From assembly GCF_932526225.1 (NCBI RefSeq), contig NC_064036.1, positions 14,191,181-14,255,180 on the forward strand: a DNA stretch of 64,000 nucleotides, given 5' to 3'. Positions 46,126 to 56,704 of the stretch are shown here, one piece after another; within the stretch, counting starts at the first letter, position 1, and each line of letters begins with the position of its first letter. The notes beneath the pieces are model-generated. The model saw only the letters and a program-made list of their open reading frames with translations, did not search any database and was not told where the DNA came from. The position numbers and the translations under genes were made by a program. This DNA is from Nematostella vectensis (lineage: Eukaryota; Cnidaria; Anthozoa; Actiniaria; Edwardsiidae).

Positions 46126-49100
46126 ATGGCCGAAAGTGGGGAAATGTATCATCGAGCTCCGGGACCTTTGGTGTTGGATGCGAATGCATCAGAAAATTGG
46201 AGAAAGTTCCTAATGCAGTTCGAAATTTACTTGGTTGCAAAAGGAAAGGACGACAAGGGAGATAAGTTAAAAGTTAATTTGTTACTTAACTGTGCTGGAC
46301 CGAGTGCAATTGAAGAGTATAGCCACTTTGTGTATACTGCAGGCGAGAGTAATGAATCTTATGGTGATGTGTGCCGAAAGTTCCATGAACTTTGTCGAGG
46401 AGCTAAGAATGTCATTTATGAGCGACTGCTCTTCAATCTTAGAAACCAAAAGGAGGGTGAACGAATTGACAACTTTGTTAGTGAGCTAAAACGGCTTTCA
46501 TTAAACTGTGACTTTGGAGCACTTAGAGATTCATTGATACGAGACCGTATTGTGGGGGGAGTAACCAGCGATGAATTGCGAGGGGAGTTGTTGAAAAAGC
46601 CAGACCTTACCCTACAAACCGCGCATGATTACTGCAGAACTTATGAGGCGACTGAGCTGCAGAAGTATAAGTTTGTTCCACAGACAGTAGTCCCAAGTAA
46701 AACAGTGTCTGTGCAACCAGTCCAAGTTAAGAAAGAACAGCCGTCTTGTAAGTTCTGTGGATATCGCCATTCATTTGCACACCCAACACGATGCCCAGCC
46801 TTTAAAAGGAATTGCAAGATTTGTAGCAAAACAGGCCATTTTGCAAAGATGTGTAAAAACAAACAGAAAAAAGATCCAGAAGTGCATGTGGTGGAACAGG
46901 AGTATGACTCAAGTGACAGCAACGAAACCCACACATACTTTGGATCCATTGAAGTCGGAAGCGTGTTACAGAACCAGCAACCCAAAAAGAGCCTGATAAA
47001 AGTCATGATAGCAGGAAAAGAGGTCAAACTGAAAGCAGACACGGGTGCGGAGGCTACTGTCATCCCCTACAACTTGTACAAGAGCATCACCAACAAGCCG
47101 TTGAAACGTTTACACCAGCCTTTGAAGGGCTGGCTTGCGACTAAGCCCATCTACCCTAAAGGATGTGTCCGCCTTCCAACACAGTACAAAGATCGAAAGA
47201 TAGATCTGTTATATCTTGTAGTTGATGGAGAGTTCACCCCACTACTAAGTTGTGAGGCTTGCCTTGATCTTGAAGTCCTACAGTTCATAGATCTCACATT
47301 GCTAGATTCACCATCAGCACAAACATCAAACATCGACTTGTCCAGAGAACAAAGCAAAAGTACCACAACCCTCACAAGTGACCCTGTTCTGAAAGATTAC
47401 CTTGATTGCTTCAGTAACAAACCAGGAATGTTACCCAACAAAGTACACCTAGAGGTAGACTCTGCAGTAACTCCAGTTATACACGCACCCAGAAAGATCC
47501 CAGTATCCATGTTAGACCCAACTCAACAGAAGCTGAGAGAGATGGAAGAAGATGGGATCATTGTTAAAGAAGAAGAACATACCCCTTGGGTCTCTTCGAT
47601 GTTAGTAATCGATAAACGAAAAGGCAAAGAAAAGAAAAGCCCACCAACCAAAGACAACATCAGAATATGTATAGACCCACGTGACCTCAATAGAGCCCTC
47701 AAGAGACCCCATTATCCGATGGCCACAGTGGAACAGGTTGCCAACAAACTCACCGGTGCTGAAATATTCTCAACGTTGGATGCATGCAGCGGTTTTTGGC
47801 AACTACCAGTAGACGAAGAAAGCTCGAAGCTCCTGACTTTCAATACCCCCTGGGGTCGATACAGATTCCTGCGGCTCCCATTCGGCATAAGTTCCGCGCC
47901 CGAGATTTACCAACGAGAGATGGACCGACTCTTCGCAGGAGTACCAGTAGAAATAATCGTTGACGACTTTTTGATACATGGTGGAAATCAATGTGAGCTA
48001 GATGACAAGATGATAGCAGTATTGAAGAGGAGCCGTGAGATAGGTCTAAAGTTCAATCCACGTAAAGCCAAACTTCGAGTTCCTGAAGTCAGCTACGTTG
48101 GACACCTATTTACTGCAGACGGTTTAAAGCCTGATCCTGAAAAGGTAAGAGCTACAACGAGATGCCTGCCCCGACCGATAAAGATGGCATACTACGTTTC
48201 CTAGGAACTGTAAACTATCTGGATAAATTTATTGAACATAAAGCTGATCTCCAGGGCCCTATCTCGCAGCTAACAAGGAATGATACCGCATTCGTATGGG
48301 AGACACCTCAACAGCATGCATTTGACAAGCTCAAAGCAGTCATTACCTCAGCGCCAGTTTTAGCCTATTTTGACAACACCAAAGAGACAGTGCTTAATGT
48401 TGATGCAAGTGGCACGGGATTAGGTGCTGTGATTCTGCAGGACGAAAGACCTGTAGCATTTGGCTCAAAAACACTATCACCTGCTGAGACAAGGTATGCC
48501 AACATCGAGCGAGAGCTTCTGGCAATTGTCTGGGGAACTGAAAAGTTCCATACTTATGTTTATGGACGTCGTGTTGTAGTTGAAACCGACCACAAACCAC
48601 TAGAAGCCATCTTCAAAAAGCCCTTGAATGAAGCACCACCGAGATTGCAGAGGATGTTGTTAAAGCTGACAAAGTATGACCTTGATGTTCGTTATGTGCC
48701 AGGAAAGAAACAATTCATCTCAGATTGCTTAAGCAGAGCCCCAGTTAGTGACACTAAACCAGTTAGTGAACCAGAAGAGATGATTGGAATCAACTTAATT
48801 GACAGTCTTGGTGTAGATTCAAGCACTTTGCAAAAATTCAAGGAAGCATCAAACTGCGATGTTACCTCTCAAGTGGTCATGGAATATGTCGTTAAAGGTT
48901 GGCCAGCAGAAAAACATCAACTTGATGAGCTAGCGGGAGAATACTGGAGTTTTAGAGAGGAACTTAGCGTAGAAGATGGTTTGTTATTCAAAGCAGACAG
49001 AATCATTGTCCCGAGATCGTTGAGGGCAGAGGTGCTAGAAGAAATTCATGGCGCACACATGGGTGAGAACAAAAGTCTCAGTTTTGCAAGAGAATATGTT

Positions 49101-50168
49101 TTCTGGCCCTCAATGACTGCACAGATCAAAGACAAGATTAGTTCCTGCTCCATATGTAATGCCTTCCGAAACCAACAGCCAAGAGAGACCCTACTACCAC
49201 GTGAGGTTCCTGGATTGCCTTGGCAAGTGATCAGTACTGACATCTTTGAATATGCCGGACATTCCTATTTGCTTGTTACCGATTTGTATTCAAAGTACTT
49301 TGAGATTGAGTTGTTACGCCAAACCACTGCTAATTGTGTTATCAATAACTTAAAGAAGATTTTTGCAAGGTTTGGGATCCCGGTGGAAGTTCTGAGCGAC
49401 AATGGCTCCCAGTACAGTAACACTAGAAACCTTTTTAATAGTTCACATGAGTTCAAAAAGTTTGCAGATGAGTGGGGTTTCCGTCACACCACAAGCTCTC
49501 CAGAGTATCCACAATCAAATGGAGCTGCCGAGAAAGCAGTTCAGACCGCAAAACGGATTTTAAAGAAAGCGGCTGCTGACAACAAAGATCCTTTTGAAGG
49601 ATTACTCAAATACAGGAATACACCCTTTGATGACTTAGGTGTGTCTCCAGCTCAGCTGCTAATGAGTAGGAGAACACGTACCCAACTACCGACTCATCGA
49701 CGTTTGCTACTGCCTCAGCCTGTTGACCCAAATCAAGTTGTGAAGACATTGAAACATCGTCAGAGTGTTTCAAAAAAGTATTATGATAGTCATAGTCATG
49801 ATCTCCCTCCTTTACAAGTTGGAGATAAGGTGCGTATCCGTCCAAACCGGGAGGCTGAGTGGAGGAAAGCAGAAGTATTGCCCCGATCGTACTTATTAGG
49901 AGATGAGCGTGGGCGTGTCTTCAGGAGAAATCGACGACAAATCATTTCAACACCTAATGATCAATCGATGAGCACAAGTCCTTTTGTTATACCAGCCATT
50001 CCTCAACTACCACCAGAAAGTACCAACAACCCCACACAGTTAAGCAATAATGTGACAGCATCGCCTACACCACCAAAGTCTTCTGAGAGGCAACACGAGA
50101 CGACACCGATGAGCACAGCATCTGGCAGGGTTATCAAAAAACCACAAAGACTTATTGAACATTGTTAA
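46126..50168 (+). pseudogene. Ty3/gypsy gag-pol, copy 1, broken by a frameshift
   Basis: This is retrotransposon polyprotein in one continuous gag-pol layout. Visible in order: Gag, CCHC zinc knuckle (CKICSKTGHFAKMC), aspartic protease (ADTGAEATVIP), reverse transcriptase (palm motif IIVDDF), RNase H (NVDASGTGLGA and the TDHKPLEAIF region), H2C2 integrase finger (SCSICNAF) and DDE integrase core (STDIF, LSDNGSQY, NGAAEKAV). The ATG at 46126 is preferred over an upstream TTG in the same frame. Compared with the minus-strand copy, one base is missing near 48153, between the RT palm and RNase H. The frame therefore ends at 48204, and the remainder is open only from about 48162 to 50168. About seven amino-acid differences separate it from copy 2. 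There is no envelope gene. Confidence 0.92.
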
Positions 50169-50214
50169 GAACATTTATTGAACACTTAACCTAACACTTT
50201 GTTGAGAAGGGAGA

Positions 50215-50388
50215 TGTTATAATATTATTTGTTTTGGGCCCCCTGTGGCCCCTTATTTATCTTATGCCCCCCCCCCCCCCCCCGAGGATGGGGCTCCTCG
50301 TTGTCTTATGTTGTAGTTTTTTCACTCGGTAGATTTGATTTTGTAGAGCTTTATTGTAAAAGAAACAACCGAATTTTGAAGTAAACAC
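50215..50388 (+). mobile_element. 3' LTR of gypsy copy 1, last ~11 bp missing
   Basis: It follows a purine tract (GAGAAGGGAGA), starts TGTTATAATATTATTTG and stops at GAAGTAAACAC where satellite in reverse orientation begins. Apart from C-tract length it matches the 5' LTR of copy 2. Confidence 0.88.
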
Positions 50389-50501
50389 TTATCGGGGCGG
50401 GCTTACTAGGTGATTTTCTGTGTTTACCACACACGGATAATTTTGTACAACTGTAGTTACGAGGACCGCAACTGACACGTTATCCTAAGCTACGGAGAGT
50501 A
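50389..50501 (-). repeat. Inverted satellite/spacer segment, left of the 1.2-kb transposon
   Basis: This is the reverse complement of about 57573-57683, including private variants (AAACACAGAAAATC, TAGGATAACG). It forms the loop between the two gypsy copies together with 51705-51884. Confidence 0.9.
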
Positions 50502-51704
50502 CTGTACAGGACCCGAAATGATCCCAGGACCCGAAACGATCCCAGGACCCGAAACGATCCCCAAAAGTACCCCAACTGATCCCGGGACCCTAAACGATCC
50601 CCAAGAGTCCCCGAAATGAACCCCAAGGAATTACAGTAATGGACAACTAAAGGAATGTGTAAGGATTGGCTTTCATTTTTAAAAACATATGAAACATTTA
50701 GCTTTGTTTGTGTTATTAAAAGGAAATTTACATTAACTAAAACTATAGTATTAAGATTTTTATATACGACTGCGGGGGAAATACAGTGGTTGAGTCAAAA
50801 ATTGGGGTCAACTAACAACTCATGTGATAGTAATTTGAGGAGCCCGGCGTGGATAAATCATTTTTACATAACAAGCCATAAAAGAAAGTCTTTACAGATG
50901 GGACATGCTGCTTTACATAGGAAGCGAAATGTTTTAAAGTTATTTTTTGGCATGTTTGTTTTCGGTAAATGAAAGACCTATCATATCGTGAGATCATGCC
51001 GGGGTATACGCACGACTACATGAGGAAATTCAAAACTCACATAATATTGCTTTCACATCCTCTTAATATTTTGCATCGATAGTAGAAGGGTTGTTCGAGT
51101 GTATTACTCAGTGTGCTTTTGTCATTCCATCTTCTCGGCCAAACCGGCTGCCTAAAATGTGTAGGTAAATATTCGCTCGTGTGAACAAGGATTTCGTGGT
51201 GAAATACATGTTTGGTTGTCAGATGAATATTAATTTTTAGGGGTGATGTTTACCGGAAATGAGATTTATAGTGTCGGAGTCATGTGTCGGAACCGCAAAA
51301 TGTTAAGAGTGTAATGGAAGGTCAAAAGTTTGGTTGATCTGAGCAAAGCTGTGCTATGTTTATGCTGTATTCCTTTCAGTAGCAATTTAAAGTTGTGTAT
51401 TTGTTTTGGACTCTGTTTATGGGTTTAACGCCGGGCAATGTAATAAATAGAAGTATTGTGTTGGAATTTAATATTTTTAAGTCACGTTGTTTAGAAATCG
51501 AGTCGCTCTTAACCCTTTATTATGCTTCAAAACTTGCAAGTATTTCTTCTGCTTTCCCTTTGTCCATTACCGCAATTCCTTGGGGTTGATTTCGGGGACT
51601 CCTCGGTATCGTTTCGGGTCCGAGGATCAGTTGGGGTACTTTTGGGGATCATTTCGGGTCCTGGGATCGTTTCGGGTCCTGGGATCATTTCGGGTCCTGT
51701 ACAG
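50502..51704. mobile_element. 1203-bp non-autonomous DNA transposon, TA target duplication, repeat-rich ends
   Basis: The termini are CTGTACAGGACCCGAAATGA and its complement. The inverted repeats extend over roughly 120 bp with a few mismatches and are themselves built from tandem ACCCGAAACGATCCCAGG words. TA flanks both ends (50500-50501 and 51705-51706). The uninterrupted target is visible at about 57571-57572. Internal frames (e.g. 105 codons at 50655) show no transposase motif, so it would need a partner enzyme; TA suggests the Tc1/mariner group. Confidence 0.88.
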
Positions 51705-51884
51705 TACCACACACGGATAATCTTGTACAACCGTAGTTACGAGGACCGCACCAGACACGTTATATAAGCTACGGAGAGTACCACACACACGGATAATCTG
51801 GTACAACCGTAGTTACTAGAACCGCACCAGACACGTTATCTAAGCTACGGAGAGTACCATACACACGGATAATCTTGTACAACC
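51705..51884 (-). repeat. Inverted 76-bp satellite segment, right of the transposon
   Basis: Reverse complement of about 57393-57572, sharing rare variants such as GGTTCTAGTAAC, GTACCAGATTA and TTATATAACG. It abuts the LTR at 51885. Confidence 0.9.
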
Positions 51885-52060
51885 TGTAATAAAAGGTGTT
51901 TACTTCAAAATTCGGTTGTTTTTTGTACAATAAAACTCTACAAAATCAAATCTACCGAGTGAAAAACTACAACATAAGACAACGAGGAGCCCTGTCCTCG
52001 GGGGGGCCCATAAGATAAATAAGGGGCCACAGGGGGCCCAAAACAAATAATATTATAACA
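51885..52060 (-). mobile_element. 3' LTR of gypsy copy 2, divergent
   Basis: TG..CA-bounded LTR of 176 bp. It differs from the 5' LTR of the same element by about five substitutions and two length changes. Both ends are complete. Confidence 0.88.
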
Positions 52061-52106
52061 TCTCCCTTCTCAACAAAGTGTTAGGTTAAGTGTTCAATAA
52101 ATGTTC

Positions 52107-55100
52107 TTAACAATGTTCAATAAGTCTTTGTGGTTTTTTGATAACCCTGCCAGATGCTGTGCTCATCGGTGTCGTCTCGTGTTGCCTTTCAGAAGACTTT
52201 GGTGGTGTAGGCGATGCTGTCACATTATTGCTTAACTGTGTGGGGTTGTTGGTACTTTCTGGTGGTAGTTGAGGAATGGCTGGTATAACAAAAGGACTTG
52301 TGCTCATCGATTGATCATTAGGTGTTGAAATGATTTGTCGTCGATTTCTCCTGAAGACACGCCCACGCTCATCTCCTAATAAGTACGATCGGGGCAATAC
52401 TTCTGCTTTCCTCCACTCAGCCTCCCGGTTTGGACGGATACGCACCTTATCTCCAACTTGTAAAGGAGGGAGATCATGACTATGACTATCATAATACTTT
52501 TTTGAAACACTCTGACGATGTTTCAATGTCTTCACAACTTGATTTGGGTCAACAGGCTGAGGCAGTAGCAAACGTCGATGAGTCGGTAGTTGGGTACGTG
52601 TTCTCCTACTCATTAGCAGCTGAGCTGGAGACACACCTAAGTCATCAAAGGGTGTATTCCTGTATTTGAGTAATCCTTCAAAAGGATCTTTGTTGTCAGC
52701 AGCCGCTTTCTTTAAAATCCGTTTTGCGGTCTGAACTGCTTTCTCGGCAGCTCCATTTGATTGTGGATACTCTGGAGAGCTTGTGGTGTGACGGAAACCC
52801 CACTCATCTGCAAACTTTTTGAACTCATGTGAACTATTAAAAAGGTTTCTAGTGTTACTGTACTGGGAGCCATTGTCGCTCAGAACTTCCACCGGGATCC
52901 CAAACCTTGCAAAAATCTTCTTTAAGTTATTGATAACACAATTAGCAGTGGTTTGGCGTAACAACTCAATCTCAAAGTACTTTGAATACAAATCGGTAAC
53001 AAGCAAATAGGAATGTCCGGCATATTCAAAGATGTCAGTACTGATCACTTGCCAAGGCAATCCAGGAACCTCACGTGGTAGTAGGGTCTCTCTTGGCTGT
53101 TGGTTTCGGAAGGCATTACATATGGAGCAGGAACTAATCTTGTCTTTGATCTGTGCAGTCATTGAGGGCCAGAAAACATATTCTCTTGCAAAACTGAGAC
53201 TTTTGTTCTCACCCATGTGTGCGCCATGAATTTCTTCTAGCACCTCTGCCCTCAACGATCTCGGGACAATGATTCTGTCTGCTTTGAATAACAAACCATC
53301 TTCTACGCTAAGTTCCTCTCTAAAACTCCAGTATTCTCTCGCTAGCTCATCAAGTTGATGTTTTTCTGCTGGCCAACCTTTAACGACATATTCCATGACC
53401 ACTTGAGAGGTAACATCGCAGTTTGATGCTTCCTTGAATTTTTGCAAAGTGCTTGAATCTACACCAAGACTGTCAATTAAGTTGATTCCAATCATCTCTT
53501 CTGGTTCACTAACTGGTTTAGTGTCACTAACTGGGGCTCTGCTTAAGCAATCTGAGATGAATTGTTTCTTTCCTGGCACATAACGAACATCAAGGTCATA
53601 CTTTGTCAGCTTTAACAACATCCTCTGCAATCTCGGTGGTGCTTCATTCAAGGGCTTTTTGAAGATGGCTTCTAGTGGTTTGTGGTCGGTTTCAACTACA
53701 ACACGACGTCCATAAAAATAAGTATGGAACTTTTCAGTTCCCCAGACAATTGCCAGAAGCTCTCGCTCGATGTTGGCATACCTTGTCTCAGCAGGTGATA
53801 GTGTTTTTGAGCCAAATGCTACAGGTCTTTCGTCCTGCAGAATCACAGCACCTAATCCCGTGCCACTTGCATCAACATTAAGCACTGTCTCTTTGGTGTT
53901 GTCAAAATAGGCTAAAACTGGCGCTGAGGTAATGACTGCTTTGAGCTTGTCAAATGCATGCTGTTGAGGTGTCTCCCATACGAATGCGGTATCATTCCTT
54001 GTTAGCTGCGAGATAGGGCCCTGGAGATCAGCTTTATGTTCAATAAATTTATCCAGATAGTTTACAGTTCCTAGGAAACGTAGTATGCCATCTTTATCGG
54101 TCGGGGCAGGCATCTCGTTGATAGCTCTTACCTTTTCAGGATCAGGCTTTAAACCGTCTGCAGTAAATAGGTGTCCAACGTAGCTGACTTCAGGAACTCG
54201 AAGTTTGGCTTTACGTGGATTGAACTTTAGACCTATCTCACGGCTCCTCTTCAATACTGCTATCATCTTGTCATCTAGCTCACATTGATTTCCACCATGT
54301 ATCAAAACGTCGTCAACGATTATTTCTACTGGTACTCCTGCGAAGAGTCGGTCCATCTCTCGTTGGTAAATCTCGGGCGCGGAACTTATGCCGAATGGGA
54401 GCCGCAGGAATCTGTATCGACCCCAGGGGGTATTGAAAGTCAGGAGCTTCGAGCTTTCTTCGTCTACTGGTAGTTGCCAAAAACCGCTGCATGCATCCAA
54501 CGTTGAGAATATTTCAGCACCGGTGAGTTTGTTGGCAACCTGTTCCACTGTGGCCATCGGATAATGGGGTCTCTTGAGGGCTCTATTGAGGTCACGTGGG
54601 TCTATACATATTCTGATGTTGTCTTTGGTTGGTGGGCTTTTCTTTTCTTTGCCTTTTCGTTTATCGATTACTAACATCGAAGAGACCCAAGGGGTATGTT
54701 CTTCTTCTTTAACAATGATCCCATCTTCTTCCATCTCTCTCAGCTTCTGTTGAGTTGGGTCTAACATGGATACTGGGATCTTTCTGGGTGCGTGTATAAC
54801 TGGAGTTACTGCAGAGTCTACCTCTAGGTGTACTTTGTTGGGTAACATTCCTGGTTTGTTACTGAAGCAATCAAGGTAATCTTTCAGAACAGGGTCACTT
54901 GTGAGGGTTGTGGTACTTTTGCTTTGTTCTCTGGACAAGTCGATGTTTGATGTTTGTGCTGATGGTAAATCTAGCAATGTGAGATCTATGAACTGTAAGA
55001 CTTCAAGATCAAGGCAAGCCTCACAACTTAGTAGTGGGGTGAAATCTCCATCAACTACAAGATATAACAGATCTATCTTTCGATCTTTGTACTGTGTTGG

Positions 55101-56150
55101 AAGGCGGACACATCCTTTAGGGTAGATGGGCTTAGTCGCAAGCCAGCCCTTCAAAGGCTGGTGTACACGTTTCAACGGCTTGTTGGTGATGCTCTTGTAC
55201 AAGTTGTAGGGGATGACAGTAGCCTCCGCACCCGTGTCTGCTTTCAGTTTGACCTCTTTTCCTGCTATCATGACTTTTATCAGGCTCTTTTTGGGTTGCT
55301 GGTTCTGTAACACGCTTCCGACTTCAATGGATCCAAAGTATGTGTGGGTTTCGTTGCTGTCACTTGAGTCATACTCCTGTTCCACCACATGCACTTCTGG
55401 ATCTTTTTTCTGTTTGTTTTTACACATCTTTGCAAAATGGCCTGTTTTGCTACAAATCTTGCAATTCCTTTTAAAGGCTGGGCATCGTGTTGGGTGTGCA
55501 AATGAATGGCGATATCCACAGAACTTACAAGACGGCTGTTCTTTCTTAACTTGGACTGGTTGCACAGACACTGTTTTACTTGGGACTACTGTCTGTGGAA
55601 CAAACTTATACTTCTGCAGCTCAGTCGCCTCATAAGTTCTGCAGTAGTCATGCGCGGTTTGTAGGGTAAGGTCTGGCTTTTTCAACAACTCCCCTCGCAA
55701 TTCATCGCTGGTTACTCCCCCCACAATACGGTCTCGTATCAATGAATCTCTAAGTGCTCCAAAGTCACAGTTCAATGAAAGCCGTTTTAGCTCACTAACA
55801 AAGTTGTCAATTCGTTCACCCTCCTTTTGGTTTCTAAGATTGAAGAGCAGTCGCTCATAAATGACATTCTTAGCTCCTCGACAAAGTTCATGGAACTTTC
55901 GGCACACATCACCATAAGATTCATTACTCTCGCCTGCAGTATACACAAAGTGGCTATACTCTTCAATTGCACTCGGTCCAGCACAGTTAAGTAACAAATT
56001 AACTTTTAACTTATCTCCCTTGTCGTCCTTTCCTTTTGCAACCAAGTAAATTTCGAACTGCATTAGGAACTTTCTCCAATTTTCTGATGCATTCGCATCC
56101 AACACCAAAGGTCCCGGAGCTCGTTGATACATTTCCCCACTTTCGGCCAT
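52107..56150 (-). CDS. Ty3/gypsy gag-pol polyprotein, copy 2, intact frame
   Basis: A single frame of about 1347 residues from ATG 56150-56148 to TAA 52109-52107; an upstream in-frame TTG was not used. Domain order and motifs are as in copy 1: CCHC knuckle, DTG protease, RT with IIVDDV in place of the usual YxDD, RNase H, H2C2 zinc finger and DDE integrase. The gag-pol is fused without a frameshift site and there is no envelope. An intact frame with complete-length LTRs suggests recent activity. The RT variant and the fused frame are seen directly; any activity is inference. Confidence 0.95.
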   Translation of the reverse strand: MAESGEMYQRAPGPLVLDANASENWRKFLMQFEIYLVAKGKDDKGDKLKVNLLLNCAGPSAIEEYSHFVYTAGESNESYGDVCRKFHELCRGAKNVIYERLLFNLRNQKEGERIDNFVSELKRLSLNCDFGALRDSLIRDRIVGGVTSDELRGELLKKPDLTLQTAHDYCRTYEATELQKYKFVPQTVVPSKTVSVQPVQVKKEQPSCKFCGYRHSFAHPTRCPAFKRNCKICSKTGHFAKMCKNKQKKDPEVHVVEQEYDSSDSNETHTYFGSIEVGSVLQNQQPKKSLIKVMIAGKEVKLKADTGAEATVIPYNLYKSITNKPLKRVHQPLKGWLATKPIYPKGCVRLPTQYKDRKIDLLYLVVDGDFTPLLSCEACLDLEVLQFIDLTLLDLPSAQTSNIDLSREQSKSTTTLTSDPVLKDYLDCFSNKPGMLPNKVHLEVDSAVTPVIHAPRKIPVSMLDPTQQKLREMEEDGIIVKEEEHTPWVSSMLVIDKRKGKEKKSPPTKDNIRICIDPRDLNRALKRPHYPMATVEQVANKLTGAEIFSTLDACSGFWQLPVDEESSKLLTFNTPWGRYRFLRLPFGISSAPEIYQREMDRLFAGVPVEIIVDDVLIHGGNQCELDDKMIAVLKRSREIGLKFNPRKAKLRVPEVSYVGHLFTADGLKPDPEKVRAINEMPAPTDKDGILRFLGTVNYLDKFIEHKADLQGPISQLTRNDTAFVWETPQQHAFDKLKAVITSAPVLAYFDNTKETVLNVDASGTGLGAVILQDERPVAFGSKTLSPAETRYANIERELLAIVWGTEKFHTYFYGRRVVVETDHKPLEAIFKKPLNEAPPRLQRMLLKLTKYDLDVRYVPGKKQFISDCLSRAPVSDTKPVSEPEEMIGINLIDSLGVDSSTLQKFKEASNCDVTSQVVMEYVVKGWPAEKHQLDELAREYWSFREELSVEDGLLFKADRIIVPRSLRAEVLEEIHGAHMGENKSLSFAREYVFWPSMTAQIKDKISSCSICNAFRNQQPRETLLPREVPGLPWQVISTDIFEYAGHSYLLVTDLYSKYFEIELLRQTTANCVINNLKKIFARFGIPVEVLSDNGSQYSNTRNLFNSSHEFKKFADEWGFRHTTSSPEYPQSNGAAEKAVQTAKRILKKAAADNKDPFEGLLKYRNTPFDDLGVSPAQLLMSRRTRTQLPTHRRLLLPQPVDPNQVVKTLKHRQSVSKKYYDSHSHDLPPLQVGDKVRIRPNREAEWRKAEVLPRSYLLGDERGRVFRRNRRQIISTPNDQSMSTSPFVIPAIPQLPPESTNNPTQLSNNVTASPTPPKSSERQHETTPMSTASGRVIKKPQRLIEHC

Positions 56151-56219
56151 CGTTTCCTTGTTTTGTCGACTTTTCTTTAACAATTAATATTCTCCAGTGG
56201 TTAACCACTTCTAACACCA

Positions 56220-56402
56220 TGTAATAAAAGGTGTTTACTTCAAAATTCGGTTGTTTCTTTTACAATAAAGCTCTACAAAATCAAATCTACCGAGTGAAAA
56301 AACTACAACATAAGACAACGAGGAGCCCCATCCTCGGGGGGGGGGGGGGCCATAAGATAAATAAGGGGCCACAGGGGGCCCAAAACAAATAATATTATAA
56401 CA
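56220..56402 (-). mobile_element. 5' LTR of gypsy copy 2
   Basis: 183-bp LTR with TG..CA ends, including a 15-G tract (C tract in element sense). The sequence AACATGAGGC follows at 56403. The primer-binding-like site lies just inside (56205-56219). Confidence 0.9.
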
Positions 56403-56704
56403 AACATGAGGCTTTATTACTTGTTTTTTAGTTTAAAAAAAAAGTGCCTACGCTTAACGCGATGTTTGGTGTCTCAGCTGTCTAAAAACATCGAGAAATC
56501 TAGGATTTCTAATTGAAACTCATTCATTATTCAGCCAATCTATTAATAAACTTTGAAAATTATAAATAATTACCTTATCAGGAGCCGGTAAACAACCAGC
56601 GTTAAGAAACGCATTTCCGCACCCGAAAAAGTATCCCGAAAACTCCCCCGGTAACCTAACGGGTCCGGTAATTACCGGTCCTTTTCAGAAACGACCCCCC
56701 TTAT
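56403..56704 (+). repeat. Compound-satellite spacer 3, right part
   Basis: Continuation of the spacer broken at 46001. It contains the CGGAGCC/CCGGTAA block and the CCGGTAATTACCGG palindrome near 56665. Confidence 0.9.

Noticed and set aside
46641-47063. 140-codon antisense frame inside gypsy gag-pol, with its mirror at 55213-55635
   Set aside because: Shadow of the gag-pol reading frame on the opposite strand.
50655-50972. 105-codon frame in the 1.2-kb transposon as a transposase
   Set aside because: No catalytic DDE/D pattern or DNA-binding domain is visible and the length is far too short.
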